Assembly: GCA_035566015.1 (NCBI GenBank)
Contig: DATMRS010000022.1
Span: forward strand, 310,001-374,000
Length of the DNA stretch: 64,000 nt
Reading direction: 5' to 3'
Source of the DNA: DATMRS01 sp035566015
Lineage (GTDB): Bacteria > Pseudomonadota > Alphaproteobacteria > Sphingomonadales > Sphingomonadaceae
In this document: piece after piece, positions 25,872 to 33,024 of the stretch
How positions within the stretch are numbered: the stretch's first letter is position 1
How the letters are laid out: each line of letters opens with the position of its first letter
Position numbers and translations under genes: made by a program
The notes under the pieces: generated by a model
The model's input: only the letters and a program-made list of their open reading frames with translations
What the model was told of the DNA's origin: nothing
Databases searched by the model: none

Positions 25872-26539
25872 GCCAGTTTCTCCAGCAGTGCCTTGGCGGC
25901 GGCGGTCTCGGCCTCCTGCTTCGACGTGCCATCGGCGCTCGCCTCGGCATCGGGGCGGCCGGGGAGGGCGACGGTGACGGTGAAGCGCGGCGCGTGGTGC
26001 GGCCCGGTGCGCCCGGCAAGCGTGTAGACAGGCGGCTTGCAGCGATGCGCCGCCGCCCATTCCTGCAACGCCGATTTGGGATGGCGCGGCGCGCTGCCCT
26101 GCTGGATGACGCGATCGCCCCAGGCGCGGCGGATGAACGCCTGCGCGGCATCGAACCCGCCTTCCAGATAGAGCGCGCCGAGCAACGCCTCCACCACGTC
26201 GCCCAAGATATTGTCGCTTTCCACGCCACCATCGTCGCGCGCCTGCTTGCCGAGGCGCAGATAGGCGCCGACGCCGATGTCGCGTGCTATTTCGGCGCAC
26301 GTCTCGCGGCTGACGAGCGCGTTGATGCGGCGTGACAGCGCGCCTTCCGGTTCGTCGGGAAAGCGCTCGTAAAGCCAGTCGGCGGCGACGAGGCCGAGGA
26401 CGCGGTCGCCGAGAAATTCCAGCCGTTCATAGGTCGCCCCGCCATGGCTGGAATGGGTGAGCGCGCGCTGGAAGAGTGCTGGGTCGCGCGGCGCGTGGCC
26501 GAGCGTGTCGGAAATCCATTGGTCGAGTGGAGCGGTCAT
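25868..26539 (-). CDS. rnc: Ribonuclease III
   Basis: RNase III cleaves double-stranded RNA and processes rRNA precursors. The 223-residue enzyme has the catalytic signature ERLEFLGDRVLGL near residue 40, the second acidic cluster DVVEALLGALYLEGG near residue 115, and a C-terminal double-stranded RNA-binding domain (about 150-223) ending SKQEAETAAAKALLEKL. It is coupled by a four-base overlap to era. In many alphaproteobacteria lepB directly precedes rnc. Here lepB lies about 1.2 kb upstream, separated by a methyltransferase gene and a small opposite-strand DUF4169 gene, so rnc-era probably has its own promoter. Confidence 0.96.
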   Translation of the reverse strand: MTAPLDQWISDTLGHAPRDPALFQRALTHSSHGGATYERLEFLGDRVLGLVAADWLYERFPDEPEGALSRRINALVSRETCAEIARDIGVGAYLRLGKQARDDGGVESDNILGDVVEALLGALYLEGGFDAAQAFIRRAWGDRVIQQGSAPRHPKSALQEWAAAHRCKPPVYTLAGRTGPHHAPRFTVTVALPGRPDAEASADGTSKQEAETAAAKALLEKLA

Positions 26540-26553
26540 CGCCGCTGCCTAGA

Positions 26554-26598
26554 GCATTTTCAAGTCGGGTGGTATCACCTGACGACCCGGAAAATGCG
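26554..26598. repeat. Imperfect palindromic repeat (GCATTTTC type)
   Basis: GCATTTTC and its partner GAAAATGC bracket an imperfect dyad with inner arms GTCGGGT / GACCCG. It belongs to the same general class of intergenic palindromes as the element at 6746. It lies in the 137-base gap between the divergent rnc and DUF4169 genes, inside the region that must contain the rnc promoter. Confidence 0.55.
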
Positions 26599-26676
26599 TA
26601 AAACCAAATAGCCGGTAAAGTTTCGCGCCGCTCGAAACCCATCGACAGCGGCGATGCGGCGCGCCATGATTTCGCC

Positions 26677-26850
26677 ATGGGCGATGTCATCAACCTGCGC
26701 CGCGCACGCAAGGCGAAGGCGCGCGTCGAGGCGGAAAAGCGGGCGGCGTCCAATCGCACGCGTCACGGCCGCACCAAGGCCGAAAAGGCCGCCGAGGCGC
26801 AGGAACGCGCGCGTCGCGACGCGCTGCTCGACGGAGCCCGGCGGGACTGA
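26677..26850 (+). CDS. DUF4169 family small basic protein
   Basis: A 57-residue protein beginning MGDVINLRRARKAKAR with the later NRTRHGRTKAEKAAEAQ, the exact pattern of the alphaproteobacterial DUF4169 family. It is highly charged (Arg, Lys, Glu) and predicted helical, with no membrane segment. The ATG is at 26677 and the TGA ends at 26850, 7 bases short of the convergent methyltransferase stop. No strong ribosome-binding site is visible. Function is unknown; the composition suggests nucleic acid or ribosome association, which is only a guess. Because it is so short it is easily missed by gene callers. Confidence 0.82.
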   Translation: MGDVINLRRARKAKARVEAEKRAASNRTRHGRTKAEKAAEAQERARRDALLDGARRD

Positions 26851-26857
26851 GCGGCGC

Positions 26858-27706
26858 TCAGGCGGTCGCGGTCACGAACCAGGCGGCGCCTTCCATGACG
26901 ATGCTGCCGCCGCGCTGATGCCGCGCGAACAAAGCCGTCAGATCATCGCGCACTTGCCGGCCGACCTCTTCATCCTGCTCGGCGATCGTTGTCGCGAAGG
27001 ACAGCGAGCCAAGCACGAAGTCCACCGCCTCCGCCGGCCTGATTCCCGCGCCGCCGATATGTTGCTCGCCCTGCCAGCGGGTGAAGTCGACGGTGCGGAA
27101 ACCCGCGTCGAGGAGGAGCGGGCGGACATAATCGGGATCGTCGAGTGCGAACGGCCCCGGCGCATGCGGAACGGGCGGGGGCAGGGTGACGTGACGGCTG
27201 ACGCTTTCCATCATCCCGGCTATCCAGCCATTCTCCTTCGCCGGCGCCCATACCGCGAAATCGGCGCGGCCGCCGTCGCGGACCATCCGGCGCAGATTGG
27301 CGAAGGCGGCGGGCCGATCGGCGAAGAACATCGATCCGAAGCGCGAAAAGAGGCGGTCGAATGGCGCGCCTTCGGGCCGAATGGTGGCGGCGTCGGCGTT
27401 CACGAAGGCGATGTTGGCGATCCCCGCCGCCCGCTTGCGCGCCGCGGCGACCAGGGCGGGCGAAATGTCGACCCCCAGCGCCGTGCCTGACGGCCCAACC
27501 GCACGGGCGATCGCGATCGTCGTGCCGCCCCCGCCGCAGCCGATGTCGATGACATGCTCGCCGGCCTTGAATCCGGCATGGTCGAGGAAGGCAGAGCCTA
27601 CCGGCGCGATCATGCCCTCGAAGCGATCGAGATTGGCGAGCCATTTCTCGCCCATCGCGCCGCTCCATTCCTCGGCCTCGATAGTCTCGGTCGCGCCGTC
27701 GCTCAT
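26858..27706 (-). CDS. Class I SAM-dependent methyltransferase
   Basis: A 282-residue UbiE/Methyltransf_11-type enzyme. Motif I VIDIGCGGGGTTIAIA binds S-adenosylmethionine, followed by GVDISPALVAAAR (motif II) and the FVNADAATIRP acidic loop. The N-terminal EEWSGAMGEKW and the FSRFGSMFFADRPAAFANLRRMVRDGG stretch resemble small-molecule methyltransferases often annotated UbiE/COQ5-like. The substrate is not identifiable. The ATG at 27706 has GGGAG upstream. It begins 18 bases after lepB on the same strand, so the two are probably cotranscribed. Confidence 0.88.
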   Translation of the reverse strand: MSDGATETIEAEEWSGAMGEKWLANLDRFEGMIAPVGSAFLDHAGFKAGEHVIDIGCGGGGTTIAIARAVGPSGTALGVDISPALVAAARKRAAGIANIAFVNADAATIRPEGAPFDRLFSRFGSMFFADRPAAFANLRRMVRDGGRADFAVWAPAKENGWIAGMMESVSRHVTLPPPVPHAPGPFALDDPDYVRPLLLDAGFRTVDFTRWQGEQHIGGAGIRPAEAVDFVLGSLSFATTIAEQDEEVGRQVRDDLTALFARHQRGGSIVMEGAAWFVTATA

Positions 27707-27724
27707 CGCCTGTCTCCCAGCCTG

Positions 27725-28564
27725 TCAGAACCCCTTGCCGATTCGGTGCCACCGTGCCGCGGTGAACCATGTCCACGGCAGCAGCCAGGAGGCGGAGCCG
27801 TCGGTGGACCAGAAGGTGACGATCGCGCGGCCGACGAGATCATCGGCGGGCACCATGCCGATCGCGCCGCCGACTTCGGCGGGGAAACGGCTGTCGGCCG
27901 AACGGTCGCGATTGTCGCCCATCATGAAATAATGACCTTCAGGCACGATAAAGACCTGCGTATCGTCCGCGCCGGGCACGTCGGCGATGTCGAGCACAGT
28001 ATAGCTCTTGCCATTGGGCAGTGTCTCGCGGAATTGGGGATAGCGGCAGACCGCGCTCCCATCAGGCCGCTTTTCCAGCCTGATCTTCGTGCCAGGCAGC
28101 GGATGGCAGGGGCTGTTGGGCGTCACCGGCTCGACAAAGTCGGCGACCCGTACCTTCGGCACCGCGACGCCGTTCAGGAAAAGCTGCCCGTGCCGCATCT
28201 GCACGAAATCGCCCGGCAGGCCGATCAGCCGCTTGATATAATCGGTGCTGTTGTCGGCCGGATTCTTGAAGACGACGACATCGCCGCGCTTCGGATCGGC
28301 GCCCCATATCCGCCCCGATATCGGCGCAAGCGAATAGGGAAAGCTGTGCCGCGACCAGCCATAGGGCCATTTTGCGACGAACAGATAATCGCCGACGAGC
28401 AGGCGGGGCAGCATCGATTCGGACGGGATGCTGAACGGCGCGGCGATCAGGCTGCGCAACAGGATCGCAATCACGAAGATGATGAGGAGCGACTTGACCG
28501 TCTCGCGTGCGCCCTCGGGCTTTTTTGCGGTGGGGGCGGGCCGTTCGGCATCGGTATCGGACAT
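27725..28564 (-). CDS. lepB: Signal peptidase I
   Basis: LepB removes signal peptides from secreted proteins at the periplasmic face of the inner membrane. The 279-residue protein has an N-terminal transmembrane helix (about 24-42), the catalytic Ser50 in PSESMLPRLLVGDYLFV, catalytic Lys111 in YIKRLIGLPGD, and the GDNRDRSADSR signature near the C-terminus. The start at 28564 places a short polar region before the helix; the ribosome-binding site is weak. It is divergent from pgi over 100 bases. Confidence 0.95.
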   Translation of the reverse strand: MSDTDAERPAPTAKKPEGARETVKSLLIIFVIAILLRSLIAAPFSIPSESMLPRLLVGDYLFVAKWPYGWSRHSFPYSLAPISGRIWGADPKRGDVVVFKNPADNSTDYIKRLIGLPGDFVQMRHGQLFLNGVAVPKVRVADFVEPVTPNSPCHPLPGTKIRLEKRPDGSAVCRYPQFRETLPNGKSYTVLDIADVPGADDTQVFIVPEGHYFMMGDNRDRSADSRFPAEVGGAIGMVPADDLVGRAIVTFWSTDGSASWLLPWTWFTAARWHRIGKGF

Positions 28565-28664
28565 GCAACAAGGTCTGCGGCGCGGCGCAGGCAAGGTCAA
28601 GCGGGCCGTTTCGATCTCCCGATCATTTGCGTTAGGACAGAGCCCGGCATGGAGATTCGAGATC

Positions 28665-30170
28665 ATGGACGACAAGAGCGCGGCCTGGCGCGAGGTTGAA
28701 GCGGCGACGGGGCAGGAGACACTGGCCGGCCTCTTCGAGAGCGAGCCGGACCGGCTCGCCCGCCTGACGATCGAGGAAGCGGGCATCCGCTTCGATTTTT
28801 CCAAGACGCATCTCGACAAGCGGCTGGTCGCCGCCTTCGTCGCGCTCGCGGATAAAGCGGGCTTCGCCCGTGAGCGCGATCGCCTGTTCGCGGGCGAGGT
28901 GGTGAACGCCACCGAAGAGCGCGCGGCCGAACATACCGCCGAACGCGGGCAGGGCGCGCCCGAAAGCGTGCAGCAGGCGAAGGCGCTCCACGCCCGGATG
29001 CGCGCGCTGATCGATGCGATCGAGGCGGGTGCGCTCGGCCCGATCCGTCATATCCTGCATGTCGGCATCGGCGGTTCGGCGCTGGGGCCGGACCTGCTGA
29101 TCGACGCCCTCGGTCGGGAGGCTGATCGCTATGATGTCGCGGTCGTCTCGAATGTCGACGGGGCGGCGCTGGAGGAGGTGTTCCGCCGCTTCGATCCCGA
29201 AGCGACCTTGCTCGTCGTCGCGTCGAAGACCTTCACGACGATCGAGACGATGATGAACGCGGACAGCGCGCTCGCCTGGATGACCGGGGCGGGCGTCGAG
29301 GATCCTTATGGCCGCGTCATCGCGCTTACCGCCTCGCCCGAGAAGGCGGTGGAATGGGGCGTGGACGAAACCCGGATATTGCCTTTCTCCGAGAGCGTCG
29401 GCGGCCGCTATTCGCTCTGGTCGTCGATCGGCTTTCCCGCCGCCCTTGCGCTCGGCTGGGACGCGTTCGAGACATTATTGGAAGGTGCGGCGGCGATGGA
29501 CCGCCACTTCCGCCTGAAGCCGGCGGAGAAGAACGCGCCGGTGCTGGCGGCGTTCGTCGACCTTTATTATGCGGTGCTGCGCGGCGCGGAAACGCGCGGC
29601 GTCTTCGCTTATGACGAGCGGCTGCGGCTGCTGCCTTCCTATCTCCAGCAACTCGAAATGGAATCGAACGGCAAGCGCGTGACGGTGGACGGAGAGCCTG
29701 TCGGCCGGTCGACCGCGCCGATCATCTGGGGCGGCGTCGGCACCGACGCGCAGCATGCCGTCTTCCAGCTTCTCCATCAGGGCACGCACCTGGCGCCGGT
29801 CGAGTTCGTCGCGGCGATCGAACCGGGGCATGCGCTGGACGAGGGGCATCACCGGCAACTGCTGATAAACGCCTTCGCGCAAGGCGCGGCCCTGATGGCG
29901 GGGCGGGCGCATGATGATCCGGCGCGCGCCTATCCCGGCGACAGGCCCTCGACGACGATCCTGCTCGATCGCGTCGATCCCGCGCGGCTGGGTGCGCTGC
30001 TTGCCTTTTACGAGCATCGCGTCTTCACCAACGCCGTTCTGCTGGGCATTAACCCGTTCGATCAATTCGGTGTCGAGCTGGGCAAACAGATCGCCCGATC
30101 AATCGACGCCGAGGGCACCGACGCCTTCGATCCGTCGACACGCGCGCTGATCGCGCGGGCGTTCGGGTAA
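28665..30170 (+). CDS. pgi: Glucose-6-phosphate isomerase
   Basis: Pgi interconverts glucose-6-phosphate and fructose-6-phosphate. The 501-residue enzyme shows HVGIGGSALGPDLL, SKTFTTIETMMNA, the PGI signature GGRYSLWSSIGFPAAL, MESNGK with the active-site Glu/Asn region, the catalytic His region GHALDEGHHRQLLINAFAQG and the C-terminal NPFDQFGVELGK. It is about 50 residues shorter than E. coli Pgi, a common alphaproteobacterial form. The ATG at 28665 has GGAG 10 bases upstream; an ATG at 28649 is in another frame. gor follows after 104 bases. Confidence 0.96.
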   Translation: MDDKSAAWREVEAATGQETLAGLFESEPDRLARLTIEEAGIRFDFSKTHLDKRLVAAFVALADKAGFARERDRLFAGEVVNATEERAAEHTAERGQGAPESVQQAKALHARMRALIDAIEAGALGPIRHILHVGIGGSALGPDLLIDALGREADRYDVAVVSNVDGAALEEVFRRFDPEATLLVVASKTFTTIETMMNADSALAWMTGAGVEDPYGRVIALTASPEKAVEWGVDETRILPFSESVGGRYSLWSSIGFPAALALGWDAFETLLEGAAAMDRHFRLKPAEKNAPVLAAFVDLYYAVLRGAETRGVFAYDERLRLLPSYLQQLEMESNGKRVTVDGEPVGRSTAPIIWGGVGTDAQHAVFQLLHQGTHLAPVEFVAAIEPGHALDEGHHRQLLINAFAQGAALMAGRAHDDPARAYPGDRPSTTILLDRVDPARLGALLAFYEHRVFTNAVLLGINPFDQFGVELGKQIARSIDAEGTDAFDPSTRALIARAFG

Positions 30171-30211
30171 GCTTTGGTGCGCGCCAAGAAAAGCTGTTTG
30201 GCGAGCGGGGG

Positions 30212-30250
30212 CTAGGCACCCTAGATCGAAGAGGTCGCGGGATCGCGACC
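30212..30250 (+). promoter_or_regulatory. Two stacked inverted repeats upstream of gor
   Basis: A perfect dyad CTAGG-CAC-CCTAG at 30212-30224 is followed by a perfect hairpin GGTCGCG-GGAT-CGCGACC at 30233-30250, 25 bases before the gor start. They may be a pgi terminator without a T-run, an operator, or a leader structure. No regulator was recognised. Confidence 0.4.
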
Positions 30251-30274
30251 GGGATTATGCAGGAAAGGCGCGAG

Positions 30275-31621
30275 ATGCCCAGTTACGACTATGATCTTTT
30301 CGTCATCGGCGCGGGCTCGGGCGGCGTGCGCGCGGCGCGCGTCTCAGCCGCGCATGGTGCGAAGGTGGCCGTGGCGGAGGAATATCGCGTCGGCGGCACC
30401 TGCGTCATCCGCGGCTGCGTGCCCAAGAAGCTGCTCGTCTACGGCGCGCATTTCGCGGAGGATTTGCAGGATGCGCGCCGCTTCGGCTGGAACGTGCCCG
30501 ATTGCTCGTTCGACTGGACGGTGCTGCGCGACAATGTCCTCGCCGAGGTCGATCGGCTGAACGGGCTCTACACCAACACGCTCAATTCGCATGAGGTGGA
30601 GATTTTCCACCAGCGCGCCACCGTCGCCGGGCCACACGAGATCGAGCTGGCGGACGGGCGCCGCGTGAGCGCCAAGGTGATCCTGATCGCGACGGGCGCG
30701 TGGCCGGTCGTCCCCGAATGCCCCGGGGCCGAACTGGGCATCACTTCGAACGAGGTCTTCCACCTCGACGCGCTGCCGAAGCGGGTGGTGATCGCGGGTG
30801 CGGGCTATATCGCCAACGAGTTCGCGGGCATCTTCCACCAGTTCGGCAGCCAGGTGACGCTCGTCAACCGATCGGACAAGATATTGCGCGGTTATGACGA
30901 GCAGATTCGCGATCGTCTGCTCCAGATCTCGACCACCAAGGGCATCGAGTTCCGCTTCAACGCCACCTTCAAGTCGGTGGAGAAGCAGGCCGACGGATCG
31001 CTGATGGTGCATATGACGAATTGCGATCCGCTGCCGGCGGATTTGCTACTGTTCGCCATCGGGCGACGGCCGCACACGTCTGGCCTCGGGCTGGAAAATG
31101 CTGGGGTCGAGCTGAACGAGAAGGGCGCGATCAAGGTCGATGCCGACAATCGCTCGACCTGTGAAAGCCTCTATGCGGTGGGCGACGTCACCGATCGCGT
31201 GCAGCTTACCCCCGTTGCAATTCGCGAGGGGCAGGCCTTTGCCGACACGGTGTTCGGCAACAAGCCGCATCAGGTGGATTATGCGTCGATCCCGTCGGCG
31301 GTGTTCAGTCATCCGCCGCTCGCCGGCGTGGGGCTGACCGAGGCGGATGCGCGCAACCAGTTCGGGTCGGTGAAGGTCTATACGTCCGATTTCCGGCCGA
31401 TGAAGAATGTGCTGGCCGACCGGAACGAGCGCGCGCTCTACAAGATGGTGGTCGATGCCGACAGCGATCGTGTGCTGGGCCTCCACATGATCGGGCCGGA
31501 CGCGCCGGAGATATTGCAGGCGGCGGCGGTCGCGGTGAAAGCGGGGCTTACGAAGGCCGCGTTCGACGATACGGTCGCGCTCCACCCCTCGATGGCCGAG
31601 GAACTGGTGCTGCTGAAATAG
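30275..31621 (+). CDS. gor: Glutathione-disulfide reductase
   Basis: Gor reduces glutathione disulfide with NADPH. The 448-residue flavoprotein has the FAD-binding GAGSGGVRAA (12-21), the redox disulfide Cys43/Cys48 in GGTCVIRGCVPKK, the NADPH-binding IAGAGYIANEFAGI, the second FAD motif YAVGDVTDR and the C-terminal dimer-interface catalytic HPSMAEE. The start at 30275 (MPSYDYDLFVIG) was chosen over an ATG at 30257 because AGGAAAGG sits correctly before it. The IRGCVPKK sequence is the common gor variant in alphaproteobacteria. It supports thiol redox balance with pgi-derived NADPH, though shared regulation is only inferred. Confidence 0.94.
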   Translation: MPSYDYDLFVIGAGSGGVRAARVSAAHGAKVAVAEEYRVGGTCVIRGCVPKKLLVYGAHFAEDLQDARRFGWNVPDCSFDWTVLRDNVLAEVDRLNGLYTNTLNSHEVEIFHQRATVAGPHEIELADGRRVSAKVILIATGAWPVVPECPGAELGITSNEVFHLDALPKRVVIAGAGYIANEFAGIFHQFGSQVTLVNRSDKILRGYDEQIRDRLLQISTTKGIEFRFNATFKSVEKQADGSLMVHMTNCDPLPADLLLFAIGRRPHTSGLGLENAGVELNEKGAIKVDADNRSTCESLYAVGDVTDRVQLTPVAIREGQAFADTVFGNKPHQVDYASIPSAVFSHPPLAGVGLTEADARNQFGSVKVYTSDFRPMKNVLADRNERALYKMVVDADSDRVLGLHMIGPDAPEILQAAAVAVKAGLTKAAFDDTVALHPSMAEELVLLK

Positions 31622-31629
31622 GTGGGTTG

Positions 31630-31740
31630 CCCGTCACCCCGGCGAAAGCCGGGGCCGATGGATTCGGCTCATTCCATTACGAGGCGATCCGCCGTCCATG
31701 GATTCCGACTTTCGTCGAAATGACGAAGGGGTCGGAATGG
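31630..31740. repeat. Intergenic repeat with CCCCGGC-GAAA-GCCGGGG hairpin
   Basis: The sequence following gor contains CGTCACCCCGGCGAAAGCCGGGGCC, a perfect 7-base stem with a GAAA tetraloop at 31637-31654, and further on TGGATTCC...TTTCGTCGAAATGACGA. This pair (hairpin, then TGGATTCC...AATGACGA) is the layout of a very common dispersed repeat in sphingomonad genomes (recollection). It probably doubles as a gor terminator. A short open frame across it is not a gene. Confidence 0.65.
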
Positions 31741-31763
31741 CGGGGGAGGTGGCCGGAATCGAA

Positions 31764-31794
31764 AATCCCGCGAAAGCCGGGCCTTCGCGGGATT
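31764..31794 (-). terminator. Rho-independent terminator of rplM-rpsI
   Basis: Eleven-base perfect arms AATCCCGCGAA / TTCGCGGGATT flank a 9-base loop. On the minus strand the stem is followed by TTTTCG, a short T-run. It lies 25 bases past the rpsI stop. Confidence 0.7.
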
Positions 31795-31818
31795 GACGAA
31801 AAACCGTAAGCGAAACGC

Positions 31819-32382
31819 TTAACGCTTCGAGAACTGGAAGCTGCGGCGGGCCTTGGCCTTGCCGTACTTCTTGCGCTCGACCGCGCGGCTGTCGCGGGTC
31901 AGGAAGCCGGCGGCCTTGACCGGCGCGCGGAGCACCGGCTCGTAGCGGGTCAGCGCCTGGGCGATGCCGTGCTTGACCGCGCCCGCCTGGCCCGAAAGTC
32001 CGCCGCCCTTCACGGTGCAGACCACGTCATACTGCCCGTCGCGGCCGGCGACGCCGAACGGCTGGTTGATGACGAGACGCAGCGTAGGACGCGCGAAATA
32101 GACTTCCTGATCGCGGCCGTTGACCGTGATCTTGCCCGTGCCCGGCTTCAGCCAGACGCGCGCAACGGCATCCTTGCGGCGGCCGGTGGCGTAAGCGCGG
32201 CCCTGCGCGTCAAGAATCTGTTCGCGCAGCGGGGTTTCCGGCTGGAGAGAAACAGGCGCGGCGGGGGCTTCGCCTTCGGCCTCGGGAGCGGCCGGGGCCG
32301 CGGCGGGCGTAGCGGCGGCGGGCGCCGGCTGCGTCTGCGTCAGCGCAGCGAGATCGGAAAGCGATTGGCGGTTGTCGGACAT
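31819..32382 (-). CDS. rpsI: 30S ribosomal protein S9 with N-terminal extension
   Basis: S9 lies in the 30S head, its C-terminal tail touching P-site tRNA. The conserved core begins near residue 60 (AYATGRRKDAVARVW) and ends with the family C-terminus ARRSFQFSKR. At 187 residues it is over 50 longer than E. coli S9 (130). The extra N-terminal part is Ala/Pro/Glu-rich and probably disordered; extended S9 proteins are known in alphaproteobacteria, but this is long. The start at 32382 overlaps the rplM stop as TGATG, so translation is coupled. The extension is therefore real if the coupling is used, although an internal start cannot be excluded. Confidence 0.95.
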   Translation of the reverse strand: MSDNRQSLSDLAALTQTQPAPAAATPAAAPAAPEAEGEAPAAPVSLQPETPLREQILDAQGRAYATGRRKDAVARVWLKPGTGKITVNGRDQEVYFARPTLRLVINQPFGVAGRDGQYDVVCTVKGGGLSGQAGAVKHGIAQALTRYEPVLRAPVKAAGFLTRDSRAVERKKYGKAKARRSFQFSKR

Positions 32383-32861
32383 CAGGCACCAACCTTGTTC
32401 TTGCGGTTCAACGACGCAACGTCGAGAATTTCGGGGTTCTGGGCTTCATGGCTGTGCTGCGGGCCGGAGAAGATGCGCAGGTTGCGCATCTGCTGCCGGC
32501 CGAGCGGGCCGCGCGGGATCATCCGCTCGACCGCCTTTTCCAGCACGCGCTCGGGAAAGCGGCCCTCAAGCACCTTCTCGGCAGTGATGCCCTTGATGCC
32601 GCCGGCATAGCCGGTGTGGCGATAATAGACCTTCTGCTGCGCCTTGCGGCCGGTGAACTGCACCTTGTCCGCATTGATGACGACGACATTGTCGCCGCAA
32701 TCGATGTGCGGGGTGAAGCTCGGCTTATGCTTGCCGCGCAGGATGTTCGCGATGATCGTCGCGACGCGGCCGACGACGAGGCCCTCCGCATCGATCAAAA
32801 GCCACTTCTTCTCCACGGTCGCCGGCGTGGCCGACTTGGTGGTCTTCATGAGCGCCTTCAT
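32382..32861 (-). CDS. rplM: 50S ribosomal protein L13
   Basis: L13 is an early-assembly 50S protein. The 159-residue protein contains KKWLLIDAEGLVVGRVAT, ILRGKHKPSFTPHIDCGDNVVVINA, YYRHTGYAGGIK and MIPRGPLGRQQMRNLRIF, all hallmark L13 segments. The ATG at 32861 has AAGGAGA at ideal spacing; an internal ATG at 32849 is less well supported. It precedes rpsI with a one-base overlap, the near-universal L13-S9 arrangement. A sigma-70 type promoter lies about 85 bases upstream. Confidence 0.96.
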   Translation of the reverse strand: MKALMKTTKSATPATVEKKWLLIDAEGLVVGRVATIIANILRGKHKPSFTPHIDCGDNVVVINADKVQFTGRKAQQKVYYRHTGYAGGIKGITAEKVLEGRFPERVLEKAVERMIPRGPLGRQQMRNLRIFSGPQHSHEAQNPEILDVASLNRKNKVGA

Positions 32862-32941
32862 GGCACTATCTCCTTCGAGGGGCGTACCCCGTCGCAAAAC
32901 GAACCGCGCCGCCCGGTGAGGGGCGGCGCTGACGAACGGCC

Positions 32942-32969
32942 TAATGATCGGGGAGGCCCCGAAAGTCAA
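32942..32969 (-). promoter_or_regulatory. Candidate promoter for rplM-rpsI
   Basis: On the minus strand TTGACT (32969-32964) and TCATTA (32947-32942) are 16 bases apart. The resulting leader of about 75 bases contains a GC-rich hairpin (GCCGCCCCTC / GGGCGGC region) before the ribosome-binding site, which could be an L13 autoregulatory structure, though none is documented to my knowledge. Confidence 0.45.
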
Positions 32970-32986
32970 GCAAAAGCGCGGTTCCC

Positions 32987-33011
32987 GGAGAAGGTATTAA
33001 AATACCTCTCC
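32987..33011 (-). terminator. Hairpin downstream of the ferB-like gene
   Basis: GGAGAGGTATT and AATACCTTCTCC pair with a single bulge 14 bases beyond the hydratase/lyase stop. There is no proper T-run on the minus strand, so termination efficiency is uncertain. It also separates the catabolic operon from the rplM promoter. Confidence 0.5.
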
Positions 33012-33024
33012 GAAACGCGGCGGC

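Noticed and set aside
31627..31809. 60-residue plus-strand open frame after gor
   Set aside because: It runs through a dispersed hairpin repeat and the rpsI terminator. It has no ribosome-binding site or family.
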